Source of the DNA: an uncultured Draconibacterium sp. | GTDB lineage: Bacteria > Bacteroidota > Bacteroidia > Bacteroidales > Prolixibacteraceae | NCBI RefSeq assembly: GCF_963674925.1 | Contig: NZ_OY771647.1 | Span: 2,743,501-2,807,500 of the forward strand | DNA: 64,000 nt | Direction of reading: 5' to 3' | Part shown: piece by piece, positions 35,318-44,770 of the stretch | Position numbering within the stretch: position 1 is the first letter of the stretch | How the letters are laid out: each line of letters opens with the position of its first letter | Translations under genes and position numbers: made by a program | Notes under the pieces: generated by a model | Told to the model about the DNA's origin: nothing | Seen by the model: only the letters and a program-made list of their open reading frames with translations | Databases searched by the model: none

Positions 35318-36307
35318 ATGACCGGCGAAAAAAATCAGGATCATAAAAAGCGAACAGAAGAACTGGAGCAAGAGCTTTCGAAGTTAAAGCTTGAACTGGA
35401 GAATGCCCGGTTTCAGGAAGAACAGGAGCGGGAGAAACGTTTGTTTTACCAGTTAATTGCCGAGTTTGCTTTTGCCTGGGAGTTGTGGTTTGAACTCAAT
35501 GGCAAGATAAAATATTGTTCGCCATCATGTTCCGATCTAACTGGATTTACCGCCAATCAAATTATTGCTTCGCCTGGAATTGCAGCCTTGCTGGTTTATG
35601 ATGCCGACAAAGAGAAATACACTAACTTTTTAACCGGAGCTTTAAGTCAAACACTGGTTAATCAAACCCTCGAATTTCGGGTGCTTACACGTACCAAGCA
35701 GCTCCGTTGGTTTATGATGAATGTGCGTGGTGTGTACGATAAAATTGGCAAGTATCTCGGAATCCGGGCTTCGGTACTGGATATTACCCGCCTGAAACAG
35801 GCCATGGGACATATCTCTGAATTGGAGCGCACAAAAGAATTTGATAGCCGAAACAAACAGCGATTGCAAACCGAGCTGGAAATGAAAGACCGTGAACTGG
35901 TTGCGTTTTTATTGCAGTTGTCGCAGAAAAACGAATTATTAAATAAAGCGGTTCATTTACTGCAATCGGATGAGGCAACTAAATCGAAAAAAGCAGTTTC
36001 GCTTGTTCAGCAATTAAGAGATTTGTTGGAAGCTAATGCCGTTCAACCGGTTGATTGGTCGATGGTTGAGAATCAGGTGGATAAAATTCATCCGGGCTTT
36101 CTTGATCGACTGCAAAAAAAACATCCTGTGGTTTCGGTCAACGATAAAAAATTGTGCTCCTACATTCGTTTGGGGTTATCGAGTAAAGAAATTGCCGGTC
36201 TGCTGAATATTACTTCCAAAAGCGTGGAGATCTCCCGCGTGCGATTACGTAAAAAACTGGGCATAAACGCAAAAATCCGTCTGGTAAACTATCTTGGGCA
36301 ATTGTGA
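35318..36307 (+). CDS. PAS-domain transcriptional regulator with LuxR-type HTH
   Basis: A protein of 329 residues: N-terminal coiled coil (about 5-45), a PAS domain (ELNGKIKYCSPSCSDLTGFT onward, about 55-160) with a PAC-like YDKIGKYLGIRASVLDITRL segment, a second coiled coil, and a C-terminal helix-turn-helix (LGLSSKEIAGLLNITSKSVEISRVRLRKKLG, about 288-318) of the LuxR/GerE type seen in Bacteroidota cytosolic regulators. It probably senses a small ligand or redox state through PAS. No receiver domain. Targets unknown; the T/G-rich region downstream and DUF4954 gene are its neighbours. Confidence 0.8.
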   Translation: MTGEKNQDHKKRTEELEQELSKLKLELENARFQEEQEREKRLFYQLIAEFAFAWELWFELNGKIKYCSPSCSDLTGFTANQIIASPGIAALLVYDADKEKYTNFLTGALSQTLVNQTLEFRVLTRTKQLRWFMMNVRGVYDKIGKYLGIRASVLDITRLKQAMGHISELERTKEFDSRNKQRLQTELEMKDRELVAFLLQLSQKNELLNKAVHLLQSDEATKSKKAVSLVQQLRDLLEANAVQPVDWSMVENQVDKIHPGFLDRLQKKHPVVSVNDKKLCSYIRLGLSSKEIAGLLNITSKSVEISRVRLRKKLGINAKIRLVNYLGQL

Positions 36308-36480
36308 TATTAGGTATTTTGTCTATTGTTTTATTATTGTTGATGTGTTTTGGGTATTTGTAAAATGCAATTAATCAGGTATATGTTGTTAGTATATTAG
36401 GTTTATTGTTGTTTTTGTCGTGTAGTTGTTAGGTTGTTGTTGTCATTAATGTAATATTTTTATAATAACTTTAGTTTTCA
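36308..36480 (+). other. Cytosine-poor T/G-rich intergenic stretch
   Basis: About 170 nt with only about seven C on the plus strand and frequent TTGTTG steps, between the LuxR-type regulator and the DUF4954 gene. No ORF and no clear hairpin. It could be an unstructured 5' leader or promoter region of the DUF4954-glmS operon. Confidence 0.5.
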
Positions 36481-36492
36481 AAATAGTCCGCA

Positions 36493-38526
36493 ATGGCACA
36501 AAACACAGAAAATAAGTTCAGAAATCTGTATGATGAGGAAATAGGGCAACTCGTTCATCAGGGATGTTCTTCTTCCGACTGGAGTTTAATAAAAGTTTCG
36601 CACGATTTTATTCCCGACTGTATTGAGAACTGCAAGTTCTCCGGTAGTATCCGACTAGGCAGTTTTGCCGGAACAGTAAAGCTGATCGGTGGCATTACTT
36701 TTAAAACAGGTATCTACAATGCCTGGCTGCACAACTGCGAGGTGGGTAAGAATGCCCTGATACACAATGTAAGAAGTTATATCGCAAACTACCGGATTGA
36801 AGAGAATGTGGTTATTCATAACATTACAACGTTAGCTGTTGATGGCGAAACATCGTTTGGTAACGGGGTAGTGGTGGAAGCAATAAACGAAGGCGGAGGC
36901 CGCGAAATTCCGATATACGATTATCTCTCAACGCATGTTGCCTATATGATGGCTTTGTACAGACACCGGCCTGAAGTGGTGCGTTCTCTAAAAAATATGG
37001 TTGCCGATTACACTAAATATGTCAGCAGCGAAATGGGAGTGATCGGAGCTGATTCGAAAATACTGAATTGTAATACCATACTGAATGTTAAAACCGGACC
37101 GGCGACCATAATTGATGGGGCTAAAAAATTACACAACGGAAGTATTAACAGTAACTACGAAGCACCTGTAAAGGTTGGCGAAGGAGTGATAATGGATAAC
37201 TTTATAGTTAGTTCAGGATCGAAAATCACCGACGCCACACTGGTTTCAAAATGTTTTATTGGTCAGGGTTGTGTCCTTGACAAACATTATTCGGCTGAAA
37301 ACTCTTTGTTTTTTGCCAATTTTCAGGGATTTCACGGCGAGGCTTGTTCAATCTTTGCCGGGCCATATACTGTCACACATCATAAATCTACCTTGTTGAT
37401 TGCCGGTATGTTTTCGTTTTTAAATGCCGGTAGTGGATCGAACCAAAGTAATCATTTATACAAACTGGGGCCAATTCACCAGGGAATTGTGGAGCGTGGA
37501 GCAAAAACCACAAGCGACTCTTACGTGCTGTGGCCATCCCGTATCGGTGCATTTTCGCTGGTAATGGGACGCCACTACAAACATTGCGATACTACTGATT
37601 TTCCCTTCTCGTACCTGATCGAGAGTAAAGACGAAAGTATTCTCGTTCCCGGTATCAACCTGAAAAGTATCGGAACCATTCGCGATACTCAAAAATGGCC
37701 AAAGCGTGATAAGCGTACTGATTCGAACCTGCTCGACCTGATTAATTTTAACTTGTTGAGTCCGTATACCATCGATAAAATGGTTAAAGGAAGGCAGAAA
37801 TTAATAGATCTTCGTAAATCCTCGGGTGATAAAATTGAGGCTTATACTTACGATCGAATGAAGATTGAGAAACATGCACTCGACCGGGGAGTTCAGTTGT
37901 ACGAAATGGCTATCTGGAAATTTTTGGGGAACTCGTTGATCACTCGTCTGAACGGAAATGAGTATAAAACCGCAGCAGATATTCAAAAAGCGCTTCAACC
38001 CGATATAAAATTTGGGAAAGGATATTGGGTCGATCTGGCTGGAATGATCTGTCCTTTTGAGGCACTCGACCAATTACTTCAGTCGATAGAAAACGGTTCA
38101 GTGCAGTCGCTGGAAGAAGTAAACTCAGCATTGGCAACCATGCACAAGAACTATTACAATTTCGAGTGGACCTGGGCGGTAGATGTGCTGGAAAGTTTTT
38201 ATGGAAAAAGTATTTCGGAGTTTGATGCGTCGGACGTAATAAGCATCGTCAAGAAATGGAAAGAAAGTGTGTTGGGTATCGATCGCTTTTTGTACGAAGA
38301 TGCGCGGAAAGAATTTTCGATGAGTAAAATGACCGGTTTTGGTGTCGACGGGCAGGACGGAGCACGCGAACTCGATTTTGCTGAAGTACGTGGCGAGTTT
38401 GAAGATAACGATACCGTAAAAGAAATTAAAGAGCACATGGAGAAAAAGGAACGCCTGGGTAGCCGGGTGATTGAGCAAATGATGCAGGTGCGGGTAAATA
38501 AGCAAACAGTTGAAAATAATAGTTAA
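36493..38526 (+). CDS. DUF4954 protein with left-handed beta-helix
   Basis: A protein of 677 residues. The first ~330 residues show hexapeptide-like strand repeats (CKFSGSIRLGSF, CEVGKNALIHNV, IEENVVIHNI, VGEGVIMDNFIV, SKCFIGQGCVL), as in GlmU/LpxA-type nucleotidyl- and acyltransferases; the rest is helical. This matches the Bacteroidota DUF4954 family, annotated sometimes as GlmU-like. No uridyltransferase signature is visible. It is followed by glmS after 15 bp, so a role in amino-sugar or nucleotide-sugar metabolism is plausible, inferred from context. Confidence 0.82.
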   Translation: MAQNTENKFRNLYDEEIGQLVHQGCSSSDWSLIKVSHDFIPDCIENCKFSGSIRLGSFAGTVKLIGGITFKTGIYNAWLHNCEVGKNALIHNVRSYIANYRIEENVVIHNITTLAVDGETSFGNGVVVEAINEGGGREIPIYDYLSTHVAYMMALYRHRPEVVRSLKNMVADYTKYVSSEMGVIGADSKILNCNTILNVKTGPATIIDGAKKLHNGSINSNYEAPVKVGEGVIMDNFIVSSGSKITDATLVSKCFIGQGCVLDKHYSAENSLFFANFQGFHGEACSIFAGPYTVTHHKSTLLIAGMFSFLNAGSGSNQSNHLYKLGPIHQGIVERGAKTTSDSYVLWPSRIGAFSLVMGRHYKHCDTTDFPFSYLIESKDESILVPGINLKSIGTIRDTQKWPKRDKRTDSNLLDLINFNLLSPYTIDKMVKGRQKLIDLRKSSGDKIEAYTYDRMKIEKHALDRGVQLYEMAIWKFLGNSLITRLNGNEYKTAADIQKALQPDIKFGKGYWVDLAGMICPFEALDQLLQSIENGSVQSLEEVNSALATMHKNYYNFEWTWAVDVLESFYGKSISEFDASDVISIVKKWKESVLGIDRFLYEDARKEFSMSKMTGFGVDGQDGARELDFAEVRGEFEDNDTVKEIKEHMEKKERLGSRVIEQMMQVRVNKQTVENNS

Positions 38527-38541
38527 CCCAAGGAATAGATT

Positions 38542-40380
38542 ATGTGTGGAATAGTAGGATACATTGGAGATAAAAAGGCCTTCCCGATTCTGATCGGAGG
38601 GCTGAAAAGATTGGAATACCGTGGGTATGATTCGGCGGGAGTGGCCTTGTTAAACGGTTCGCTCGAAAACTATAAAAAGAAAGGAAAGGTTTCCGATCTG
38701 GAAGCCTTTGTAGCCGGAAAAGCTGATGGCGGAACCATTGGGATAGGGCATACACGTTGGGCAACGCATGGCGAACCCAGCGATAAAAACGCGCATCCGC
38801 ATGTTTCTATGAATGGTCATTTTTCCATTGTGCATAACGGTATTATCGAAAATTATGCGCAGCTGAAACGTGATCTGGAAACACACGGATATGTTTTCGA
38901 AAGCGATACCGATACTGAGGTGTTGGCCAATCTGATCGAGTATTTTTATTTGCAGGATGATGAGATGTCGTCGGAAGCGGCGGTGCAGTTGGCTTTGTCG
39001 AAAGTGGTAGGTGCATACGGAATTGCAGTGCTTTGTAAAAAGGAAACCGCGAAAATTGTGGTGGCCCGAAAAGGAAGTCCGCTCGTGGTTGGATTGGGTA
39101 GCGGCGAATATTTTATTGCCAGCGATGCCTCGCCCATTGCGGAATATACCAATCAGGTGATCTACCTGAACGACGAGGATATTGCCATTCTGCAAAAAGA
39201 TGGCTTTACGTTAAGTAATGTTCAGAATACTCCGGTTTCGTTGAAGATCAGCAATATTGATATGGAAATCGGGGCGATGGATAAAGGCGATTACGATTAT
39301 TTTATGCTCAAGGAAATTCACGAGCAGCCAAAAACCATTGAAGAAACTTTTCGCGGGCGGTTGCAGAATGATTATTCCGAGATTGTATTGGGAGGACTGT
39401 TAAATGTCTTTCCAAAGATAGAAGCCGCTAATAGGATTGTAATTATTGGTTGTGGAACATCGTGGCACGCAGGGCTAATTGCCGAATACCTGTTTGAAGA
39501 ATATGCACAGGTTTCGGTTGAGGTGGAATATGCCTCCGAGTTTCGTTACCGGAAGCCCGTGTTGTCGTCGGAAGATGTGGTGATACTGATCAGTCAGAGT
39601 GGTGAAACTGCCGATACGCTGGCGGCTTTGGAATTAGCCAAATCAAAAGGAGCAACCGTGCTCGGAATTTGCAACGTGGTGGGATCAACCCTGTCGCGCG
39701 AAACCGAAGCCGGAGTGTATACCCATGCCGGTGTCGAAATTGGTGTGGCCTCAACAAAAGCTTTTACCGCGCAGGTAACGGTGCTCACGATGATTGCCCT
39801 GAAACTGGCCAAACGCAAGGGAACCATTAGCGACGATGACTATAAAATGCTGGTAAAAGAGCTGGCTGAAATTCCTGAAAAAGGACGTGCCATTCTCAAC
39901 GACGGAGAAAAAATAAAGGCTATTGCCGAGAAATACCAGGAGGCTGTAAATGCGCTTTACCTCGGGCGCGGATATTTGTTTCCGGTAGCGCTCGAGGGGG
40001 CTTTAAAGCTAAAAGAGATCTCGTACATTCACGCCGAAGGATATGCCGCCGGCGAAATGAAACACGGGCCAATTGCGCTGGTCGATAATAATTTGCCGGT
40101 AGTTGTAGTTGCTCCTCAGGATGATTATTACGAAAAAGTGGTGAGCAATATTCAGGAGGTAAAAGCCCGCAAAGGAAACGTAATTGCCGTTGTAACCGAG
40201 GGCGACAAAGGATTAAAAGAGATGGTAAACGATATCATTGAAATACCAAAATCGCATCCGGCAGTAGCACCTTTGCTGGCAGTAATTCCTTTACAGTTGC
40301 TGGCCTATCATATTGCTTTGCTAAAAGGTTGTAATGTCGATCAGCCGCGCAACCTGGCCAAATCGGTTACGGTGGAGTAG
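38542..40380 (+). CDS. glmS: Glutamine-fructose-6-phosphate aminotransferase (isomerising)
   Basis: An enzyme of 612 residues that makes glucosamine-6-phosphate from fructose-6-phosphate and glutamine, the first step towards peptidoglycan and LPS amino sugars. The N-terminal nucleophile Cys2 (MCGIVGYIG), GHTRWATHG, HNGIIENY and the two SIS domains (GCGTSWHAG, ISQSGETADT, EGYAAGEMKHG) end in LAKSVTVE. Length and motifs are standard. It is directly downstream of the DUF4954 gene. I see no glmS ribozyme in the short upstream gap. Confidence 0.97.
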   Translation: MCGIVGYIGDKKAFPILIGGLKRLEYRGYDSAGVALLNGSLENYKKKGKVSDLEAFVAGKADGGTIGIGHTRWATHGEPSDKNAHPHVSMNGHFSIVHNGIIENYAQLKRDLETHGYVFESDTDTEVLANLIEYFYLQDDEMSSEAAVQLALSKVVGAYGIAVLCKKETAKIVVARKGSPLVVGLGSGEYFIASDASPIAEYTNQVIYLNDEDIAILQKDGFTLSNVQNTPVSLKISNIDMEIGAMDKGDYDYFMLKEIHEQPKTIEETFRGRLQNDYSEIVLGGLLNVFPKIEAANRIVIIGCGTSWHAGLIAEYLFEEYAQVSVEVEYASEFRYRKPVLSSEDVVILISQSGETADTLAALELAKSKGATVLGICNVVGSTLSRETEAGVYTHAGVEIGVASTKAFTAQVTVLTMIALKLAKRKGTISDDDYKMLVKELAEIPEKGRAILNDGEKIKAIAEKYQEAVNALYLGRGYLFPVALEGALKLKEISYIHAEGYAAGEMKHGPIALVDNNLPVVVVAPQDDYYEKVVSNIQEVKARKGNVIAVVTEGDKGLKEMVNDIIEIPKSHPAVAPLLAVIPLQLLAYHIALLKGCNVDQPRNLAKSVTVE

Positions 40381-40509
40381 AGTGCTTATCGCATGAAAAA
40401 GCTCGCTTGACGAGGTTTTTAAGTCAGTGGTCGATAAAATTAGAAGCATCAGAACATTTGCGTAACTTTACTATCAGATTAGTTATTGACTTATAATCCT
40501 GTTTTACAG

Positions 40510-41037
40510 ATGAACGGCAAAATAGCAATACCCAAAAAGTTTTATTTTATCTTGTTTGCTTCGGTTATTGCTATTTGCCTGTTCTCGTTCACCATCGGTC
40601 GCGAACTCTATGCCGATAAAACAGAAAGTATCTTTTCTTTTGGTCTTATTCACTTTGCCGGTTACCTTTTCTTTTTGCTTATGCCGGTTGAGCTGGCATT
40701 TATTTACTATTTACCCCATTACTCCGGTTTCGATCTGGTTGCCACAGCTATGGTAACAGCAGTTGCGGCGCAGTGTATCGATTATATTATTGGCCGTTTA
40801 TTGCGTCCCAATAAAATTATTGAACTGATGGGGCAGAAGCGCATTGAAAAAGCCGAGCAGAAAATTAGTCGATTTGGGATGCTTACCATTTTTGTATTCA
40901 ATTTGTTTCCCTTGTCGTCGCCGGTAATTGCACTGGCAGCCGGAATGTTCCGTTACGATTTTAGGCGGTTTCTGCTGGTAAGTGTTCTGGGGCTATTGTT
41001 GAAATATGTGGTTGTTTATTTTGTGTTTAAAGGTTAG
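40510..41037 (+). CDS. VTT/SNARE-associated family membrane protein
   Basis: A protein of 175 residues with about five hydrophobic segments, of the VTT (DedA/TVP38-like) family. The conserved core reads HYSGFDLVATAMVTAVAAQCIDYIIGR and then FGMLTIFVFNLFPLSSPVIALAAGMF, the re-entrant F..R..P-type region although the arginine is absent. The ATG at 40510 was preferred to a TTG at 40486. DedA-family proteins flip lipid carriers or affect membrane potential; specific role unknown. Confidence 0.75.
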   Translation: MNGKIAIPKKFYFILFASVIAICLFSFTIGRELYADKTESIFSFGLIHFAGYLFFLLMPVELAFIYYLPHYSGFDLVATAMVTAVAAQCIDYIIGRLLRPNKIIELMGQKRIEKAEQKISRFGMLTIFVFNLFPLSSPVIALAAGMFRYDFRRFLLVSVLGLLLKYVVVYFVFKG

Positions 41038-41049
41038 AGAATTGAAAGC

Positions 41050-41119
41050 TACGAGTTACGAGTTCCAAGCCACGAGCCACGAGCCGCGAGCCACTAGCTT
41101 CCAGTATCCAGAATCCAGT
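41050..41119 (+). repeat. Degenerate 7-bp tandem array, NNCNAGN
   Basis: Ten consecutive 7-nt units. All ten have C at position 3, A at 5 and G at 6; units drift gradually from TACGAGT through CACGAGC to ATCCAGT. A weaker 7-nt rhythm with CG at the end of units continues to about 41155. It begins 13 bp after the VTT protein stop. Shares a 14-nt string with the junction at 25234-25247. Confidence 0.85.
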
Positions 41120-41205
41120 TTCCCTAATTCTCGACCCGAATAACCCGATGTTCGATTCCCCAACAAAGATTTTGTCAAATTATTGGCATTGGTGCAGAAA
41201 AGGAT

Positions 41206-41234
41206 TTTGTCCTTATAAAATTAATGTAACTTTG
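41206..41234 (+). promoter_or_regulatory. Candidate fabD promoter
   Basis: TTTG (41206-41209) and TAACTTTG (41227-41234), 17 nt apart, 27 bp before the fabD start; the spacer is slightly short for the Bacteroidota consensus. Confidence 0.4.
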
Positions 41235-41261
41235 CCGCCGGATTTTTAAAAACAAAAAATT

Positions 41262-42149
41262 ATGAAGGCATTTGTATTCCCTGGTCAGGGAGCGCAGTTC
41301 CCGGGAATGGGAAAGGATTTATATGAAAATTCTGCTGAAGCAAAAGCATTATTCGAAAAAGCAAACGATATTTTAGGTTTCAATATCACCGACATCATGT
41401 TTGAAGGTGAAGTTGAAGATCTGAAACAAACAAAAGTAACCCAACCGGCCATTTTTCTACACTCTGTATTATTGGCTAAAACCTTAAAGGATTTTGCTCC
41501 TGATATGGTTGCCGGTCACTCATTGGGTGAGTTCTCGGCACTGGTTGCCAACGGAACATTAAACTTTGAAGACGGTTTAAAACTGGTTGCGCAACGTGCA
41601 ATGGCCATGCAAAAAGCTTGCGAAATTGAGCCATCAACAATGGCAGCAATTGTTGGTTTGGAAGATGCAGTTGTTGAGGCGGTTTGTGCCGAAATCGACG
41701 ACGTGGTAGTTCCGGCAAACTATAACTGTCCGGGGCAGTTGGTAATCTCAGGTTCTGAAGCAGGAATTGACAAGGCTTGTGCCTTGTTAACCGAAAAAGG
41801 TGCAAAACGCGCATTGAAACTGGTTGTTGGTGGTGCTTTCCACTCGCCGTTTATGGAGCCTGCCCGCGAAGAACTGGCTGCTGCCATTGAAGCAACTACA
41901 TTTAATCAGCCAACTTGTCCGGTTTACCAGAATGTTGATGCAAAACCGGTTTCTGATCCTGCAGTGATTAAAGAAAACCTGATTGCTCAGCTTACTGCTC
42001 CTGTAAAATGGACACAGATTGTAGAAAATATGATCGCCGATGGTGCTACTTCATTCACCGAAGTTGGTCCGGGTAAAGTGTTACAGGGATTGGTTAAAAA
42101 AGTTGACCGCTCGATGGAAACCGCCGGCGTAAATAGTTACGAAGGATAG
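41262..42149 (+). CDS. fabD: Malonyl-CoA:ACP transacylase
   Basis: An enzyme of 295 residues that loads malonate onto acyl carrier protein for fatty-acid elongation. FPGQGAQFPGMG, the active-site serine in GHSLGEFSALV (about residue 88), VSGxSF-type ISGSEAGI and the catalytic histidine in GAFHSPFM are intact. It is not next to other fab genes. It is preceded by its own promoter-like boxes and closed by a good terminator at 42202. Confidence 0.96.
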   Translation: MKAFVFPGQGAQFPGMGKDLYENSAEAKALFEKANDILGFNITDIMFEGEVEDLKQTKVTQPAIFLHSVLLAKTLKDFAPDMVAGHSLGEFSALVANGTLNFEDGLKLVAQRAMAMQKACEIEPSTMAAIVGLEDAVVEAVCAEIDDVVVPANYNCPGQLVISGSEAGIDKACALLTEKGAKRALKLVVGGAFHSPFMEPAREELAAAIEATTFNQPTCPVYQNVDAKPVSDPAVIKENLIAQLTAPVKWTQIVENMIADGATSFTEVGPGKVLQGLVKKVDRSMETAGVNSYEG

Positions 42150-42153
42150 AAGT

Positions 42154-42175
42154 CTTCGACTACCCTCAGACTGAC
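42154..42175. repeat. Half-palindrome of the CTTCGACT family after fabD
   Basis: A 22-nt arm (CTTCGACTACCCTC then AGACTGAC) starting 4 bp after the fabD stop, matching the arm at 29843 at 19 of 22 positions, in the same orientation relative to the upstream gene. Confidence 0.7.
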
Positions 42176-42201
42176 GTTTGGGTTAGCGATATAGATATAA
42201 A

Positions 42202-42234
42202 AAATCCCGGACTTAACTGGTCCGGGATTTTTTT
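42202..42234 (+). terminator. Terminator between fabD and a converging regulator
   Basis: AAATCCCGGAC (42202-42212) pairs with GTCCGGGATTT (42220-42230), followed by TTTT. As the two genes converge, the A-rich left side also gives a T run on the minus strand. Confidence 0.88.
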
Positions 42235-42252
42235 ATGCTATTAATAGTGTGC

Positions 42253-43611
42253 TTAATCCATGTGTTTCTGTAGCATCCGGTAAATGGTTGATTTTCCAAT
42301 CCCTAATTTCGATGCTACCAGGCGTACATTCTGATTGTATTTATTCAAAAAGAATTTTACAATTTCGTTGTTGTATTCTTCCAGTGTTTTTTCCTGGGCA
42401 AGCAGGTTTTGCACACTTTCGTCAACGTTCATATTCAGGTGGCTCGGTTTAATCACATCGCGGCTGCACATTACGCAGGCCAGCTCCATAATTGCTTTTA
42501 GCTCCCTGATGTTGCCGGGATAGTGGTAGTTCGACAACATTTGTTTCGCTTCCGACGAAAGGGTTTTGGGATCCATATCATTTTCGCGGCAAAACTCATC
42601 AACAAAAAACTTAGCCAGCAAAATTTTGTCGTTTCCGCGCTGACGCAACGGAGGAATTTCAATTGGTAAACCCAGTAAACGATAGTAAAGGTCTTGCCGG
42701 AACTGGTCGTCGCCCGAGAGGGTTGCCAGGTTTTTATGTGTTGCCGAAATAATACGTACATCAAGTGGTATTACATCGTGGCCTCCCAGGCGCACTAACT
42801 CGCGTTCCTGTAAAACACGCAGCAATTTTGCCTGAAGGTTTAAATTCAGGTCGGCAATTTCATCAAGGAAAAGTGTTCCTCCGTTGGCGGCCTCAAATTT
42901 TCCGATCTTTTGAAAATCGGCACCTGTAAAAGCTCCTTTTTCGTGTCCGAACAATTCACTCTCGATCAATCCGTCGGGGATGGCTGACACGTTTACTGCG
43001 ATAAACGGTTTGGCACTTCGTTTCGAGTTATAGTGAATTCCTTTGGCAACCAGCTCTTTACCCGTTCCGGTTTCACCCGAAATGGATACGGAAATATTGG
43101 TTTGAGTAGCTTTGTTCATTAACTCAAACACGTGCTCAATTTCGCGGCTGTTACCTTTAATCAGGTTTTTAAAATTATATTTCTCGGCAACCGCTTCTTT
43201 CAAATTTGTATTCTCGGTTTGCAGCTGGTCGGTGCGGTAAATATTCCGGATAATGTTACTCAGCTTTTCCCTGGTGTCGGGCGCTTTCATAATGTAATCG
43301 TAGGCTCCGTTTTTCATCAGCTCAATAGCGGTAGAAATATCGTCCTGCGCAGAAATTACGATTACATGAGTATCCGGGATTTTCTCCTGAATTTTAGCAA
43401 GTACTTCTTTCCCTGTCATATCGGGAAGCGTATAGTCAAGCGTTACCACATCAGGCTTTTCGCTCATTGCATTAATGAAGTCTGTCCCGTTGTGAAACAC
43501 TTTTACCTGCAACTGGTCATCCAGGAGTTGCTTTTTTAGCACTCTGGCGTAGAGTACATTGTCTTCCACAATGTACACTTTGTAGTTGTTTTTGAGTTTT
43601 TGGTTGGCCAT
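42253..43611 (-). CDS. Orphan sigma-54-dependent response regulator (NtrC family)
   Basis: A protein of 452 residues: receiver domain (acidic pair ED near 16-17, phospho-acceptor in VTLDYTLPD at about 56), AAA+ domain with GETGTGKE, GAFTGA loop, LFLDEI Walker B, and a C-terminal Fis-type helix-turn-helix (VASKLGIGKSTIYRML). No histidine kinase is adjacent, so the partner is encoded elsewhere. The domain plan is like the regulator at 6045 but sequence similarity is only at family level. Confidence 0.93.
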   Translation of the reverse strand: MANQKLKNNYKVYIVEDNVLYARVLKKQLLDDQLQVKVFHNGTDFINAMSEKPDVVTLDYTLPDMTGKEVLAKIQEKIPDTHVIVISAQDDISTAIELMKNGAYDYIMKAPDTREKLSNIIRNIYRTDQLQTENTNLKEAVAEKYNFKNLIKGNSREIEHVFELMNKATQTNISVSISGETGTGKELVAKGIHYNSKRSAKPFIAVNVSAIPDGLIESELFGHEKGAFTGADFQKIGKFEAANGGTLFLDEIADLNLNLQAKLLRVLQERELVRLGGHDVIPLDVRIISATHKNLATLSGDDQFRQDLYYRLLGLPIEIPPLRQRGNDKILLAKFFVDEFCRENDMDPKTLSSEAKQMLSNYHYPGNIRELKAIMELACVMCSRDVIKPSHLNMNVDESVQNLLAQEKTLEEYNNEIVKFFLNKYNQNVRLVASKLGIGKSTIYRMLQKHMD

Positions 43612-44015
43612 TTCTTTTATTTAGAGTGCTTAAAAATAGTGAAATGTAAGAATCTATCAAACAAAATGTCCAGATATTGGAAAATAATTAGAAAATATTC
43701 CCAATTTTAAATTTATTGTGCCTAATTTCCTTGATTTTGCTTGGATTTGTACGTTTTTTCTTTTGCTATTTTTTGTGCCAAAAATGGAATTCTGCGCAAA
43801 ATTGTTCCCTTATTTTCGCAATATTTCCTGAAAAGGGAGTTTCCCTTCTGAACTCCGGCTTCCTTTTGGTGTTGTTGTTTCGAAAATCGACGTACATTTT
43901 TCTTGTTGCCGATACACAGGTTGGTATAAAATGTTAGAATTTAAAACTGTACTGGTAAGTAAAATTGAAAATGTATTGTTAAATTTAAACAAACGAAATT
44001 CAAAAATTTAAAAGA
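43612..44015. other. AT-rich divergent intergenic region
   Basis: About 400 bp between two divergent genes. A small AAGGGA-GT-TTCCCTT hairpin near 43833-43849 and a TACATTTT box at 43893-43900 (with TTG 18 nt upstream) could be part of the promoter for the flavin reductase-rubredoxin gene. No gene seen. Confidence 0.4.
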
Positions 44016-44756
44016 ATGAATTATTCCGCCTTTCATAAACTAAGTTATGGCTTGTATTTAATTGCTACTGAATTGAACGGTGAAAAAGCCGGTTACATTG
44101 CAAACACGGCTTTTCAGATTACTGCCGAGCCATCGAAAATTGCCATAAGTTGTAATAAAAATAACTACTCTACCCAAAAAATTATTGATAGTAAAAAGTT
44201 CTCGATTTCAGTGTTGAAGAAAGAGGTTGATACTTCGTTGATCGGAAAGTTCGGATTTATGTCGGGGGCTGATATTGACAAGTTTCAGGGAGTTGAAACC
44301 ATTGTCGCAAAAACCGGGGCTCCAATCGTTGTTGATTCGTCGGTGGCATGGTTTGATTGCGAAGTGATTGATTACGCCGACGTGGGGTCGCATTATTTAA
44401 TTACTGCCGAGGTGGTTGACGGCGATAAACTATCGGATGAAGAACCGCTAACCTATGCGTATTATCACGCCAAGTACAAAATGCGTTCGCCGAAAAATTC
44501 GCCAACTTATATTGATAAAGATAAACTGGAAGAAGAACCTGAGCCGGTTTTGTACGAAGAGATAGAAGAGGAAAAACACGAGCATACGGTGAGTGCCGAC
44601 GGAATCTATTCGTGCAATATTTGTGGTTATCAGTACGATCCGGAAGAGGGTGATCCTGCGCTTGGAATTCCTCCGGGAACGCCTTTTGAAGACTTGCCCG
44701 ACGACTGGAAATGCCCGATCTGCAACGCTTCACAAGACGATTTTACAAAGGTTTAG
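44016..44756 (+). CDS. Flavin reductase-rubredoxin fusion (flavoredoxin type)
   Basis: A cytoplasmic protein of 246 residues. The N-terminal ~155 residues are a flavin-reductase/FMN-binding split barrel (LYLIATELNGEKAGYIANTAFQIT, AISCNKNNYS). After an acidic linker, the C-terminal ~50 residues are a complete rubredoxin with CNICGY and CPICNAS. This layout is called high-molecular-weight rubredoxin or flavoredoxin, known in anaerobes as electron donor to flavodiiron oxygen or NO reductases. No such reductase is nearby. A CDGSH Fe-S protein converges on it. Confidence 0.9.
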   Translation: MNYSAFHKLSYGLYLIATELNGEKAGYIANTAFQITAEPSKIAISCNKNNYSTQKIIDSKKFSISVLKKEVDTSLIGKFGFMSGADIDKFQGVETIVAKTGAPIVVDSSVAWFDCEVIDYADVGSHYLITAEVVDGDKLSDEEPLTYAYYHAKYKMRSPKNSPTYIDKDKLEEEPEPVLYEEIEEEKHEHTVSADGIYSCNICGYQYDPEEGDPALGIPPGTPFEDLPDDWKCPICNASQDDFTKV

Positions 44757-44770
44757 TAAGCTGTTAAATG

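Noticed and set aside
38480..38545. glmS ribozyme upstream of glmS
   Set aside because: The gap to the DUF4954 gene is only 15 bp; no room for the ribozyme.
41170..41200. Sigma-54 promoter (TTGGCA...TGC) upstream of fabD
   Set aside because: Only seven nucleotides separate GG and GC; the -24/-12 spacing needs ten.
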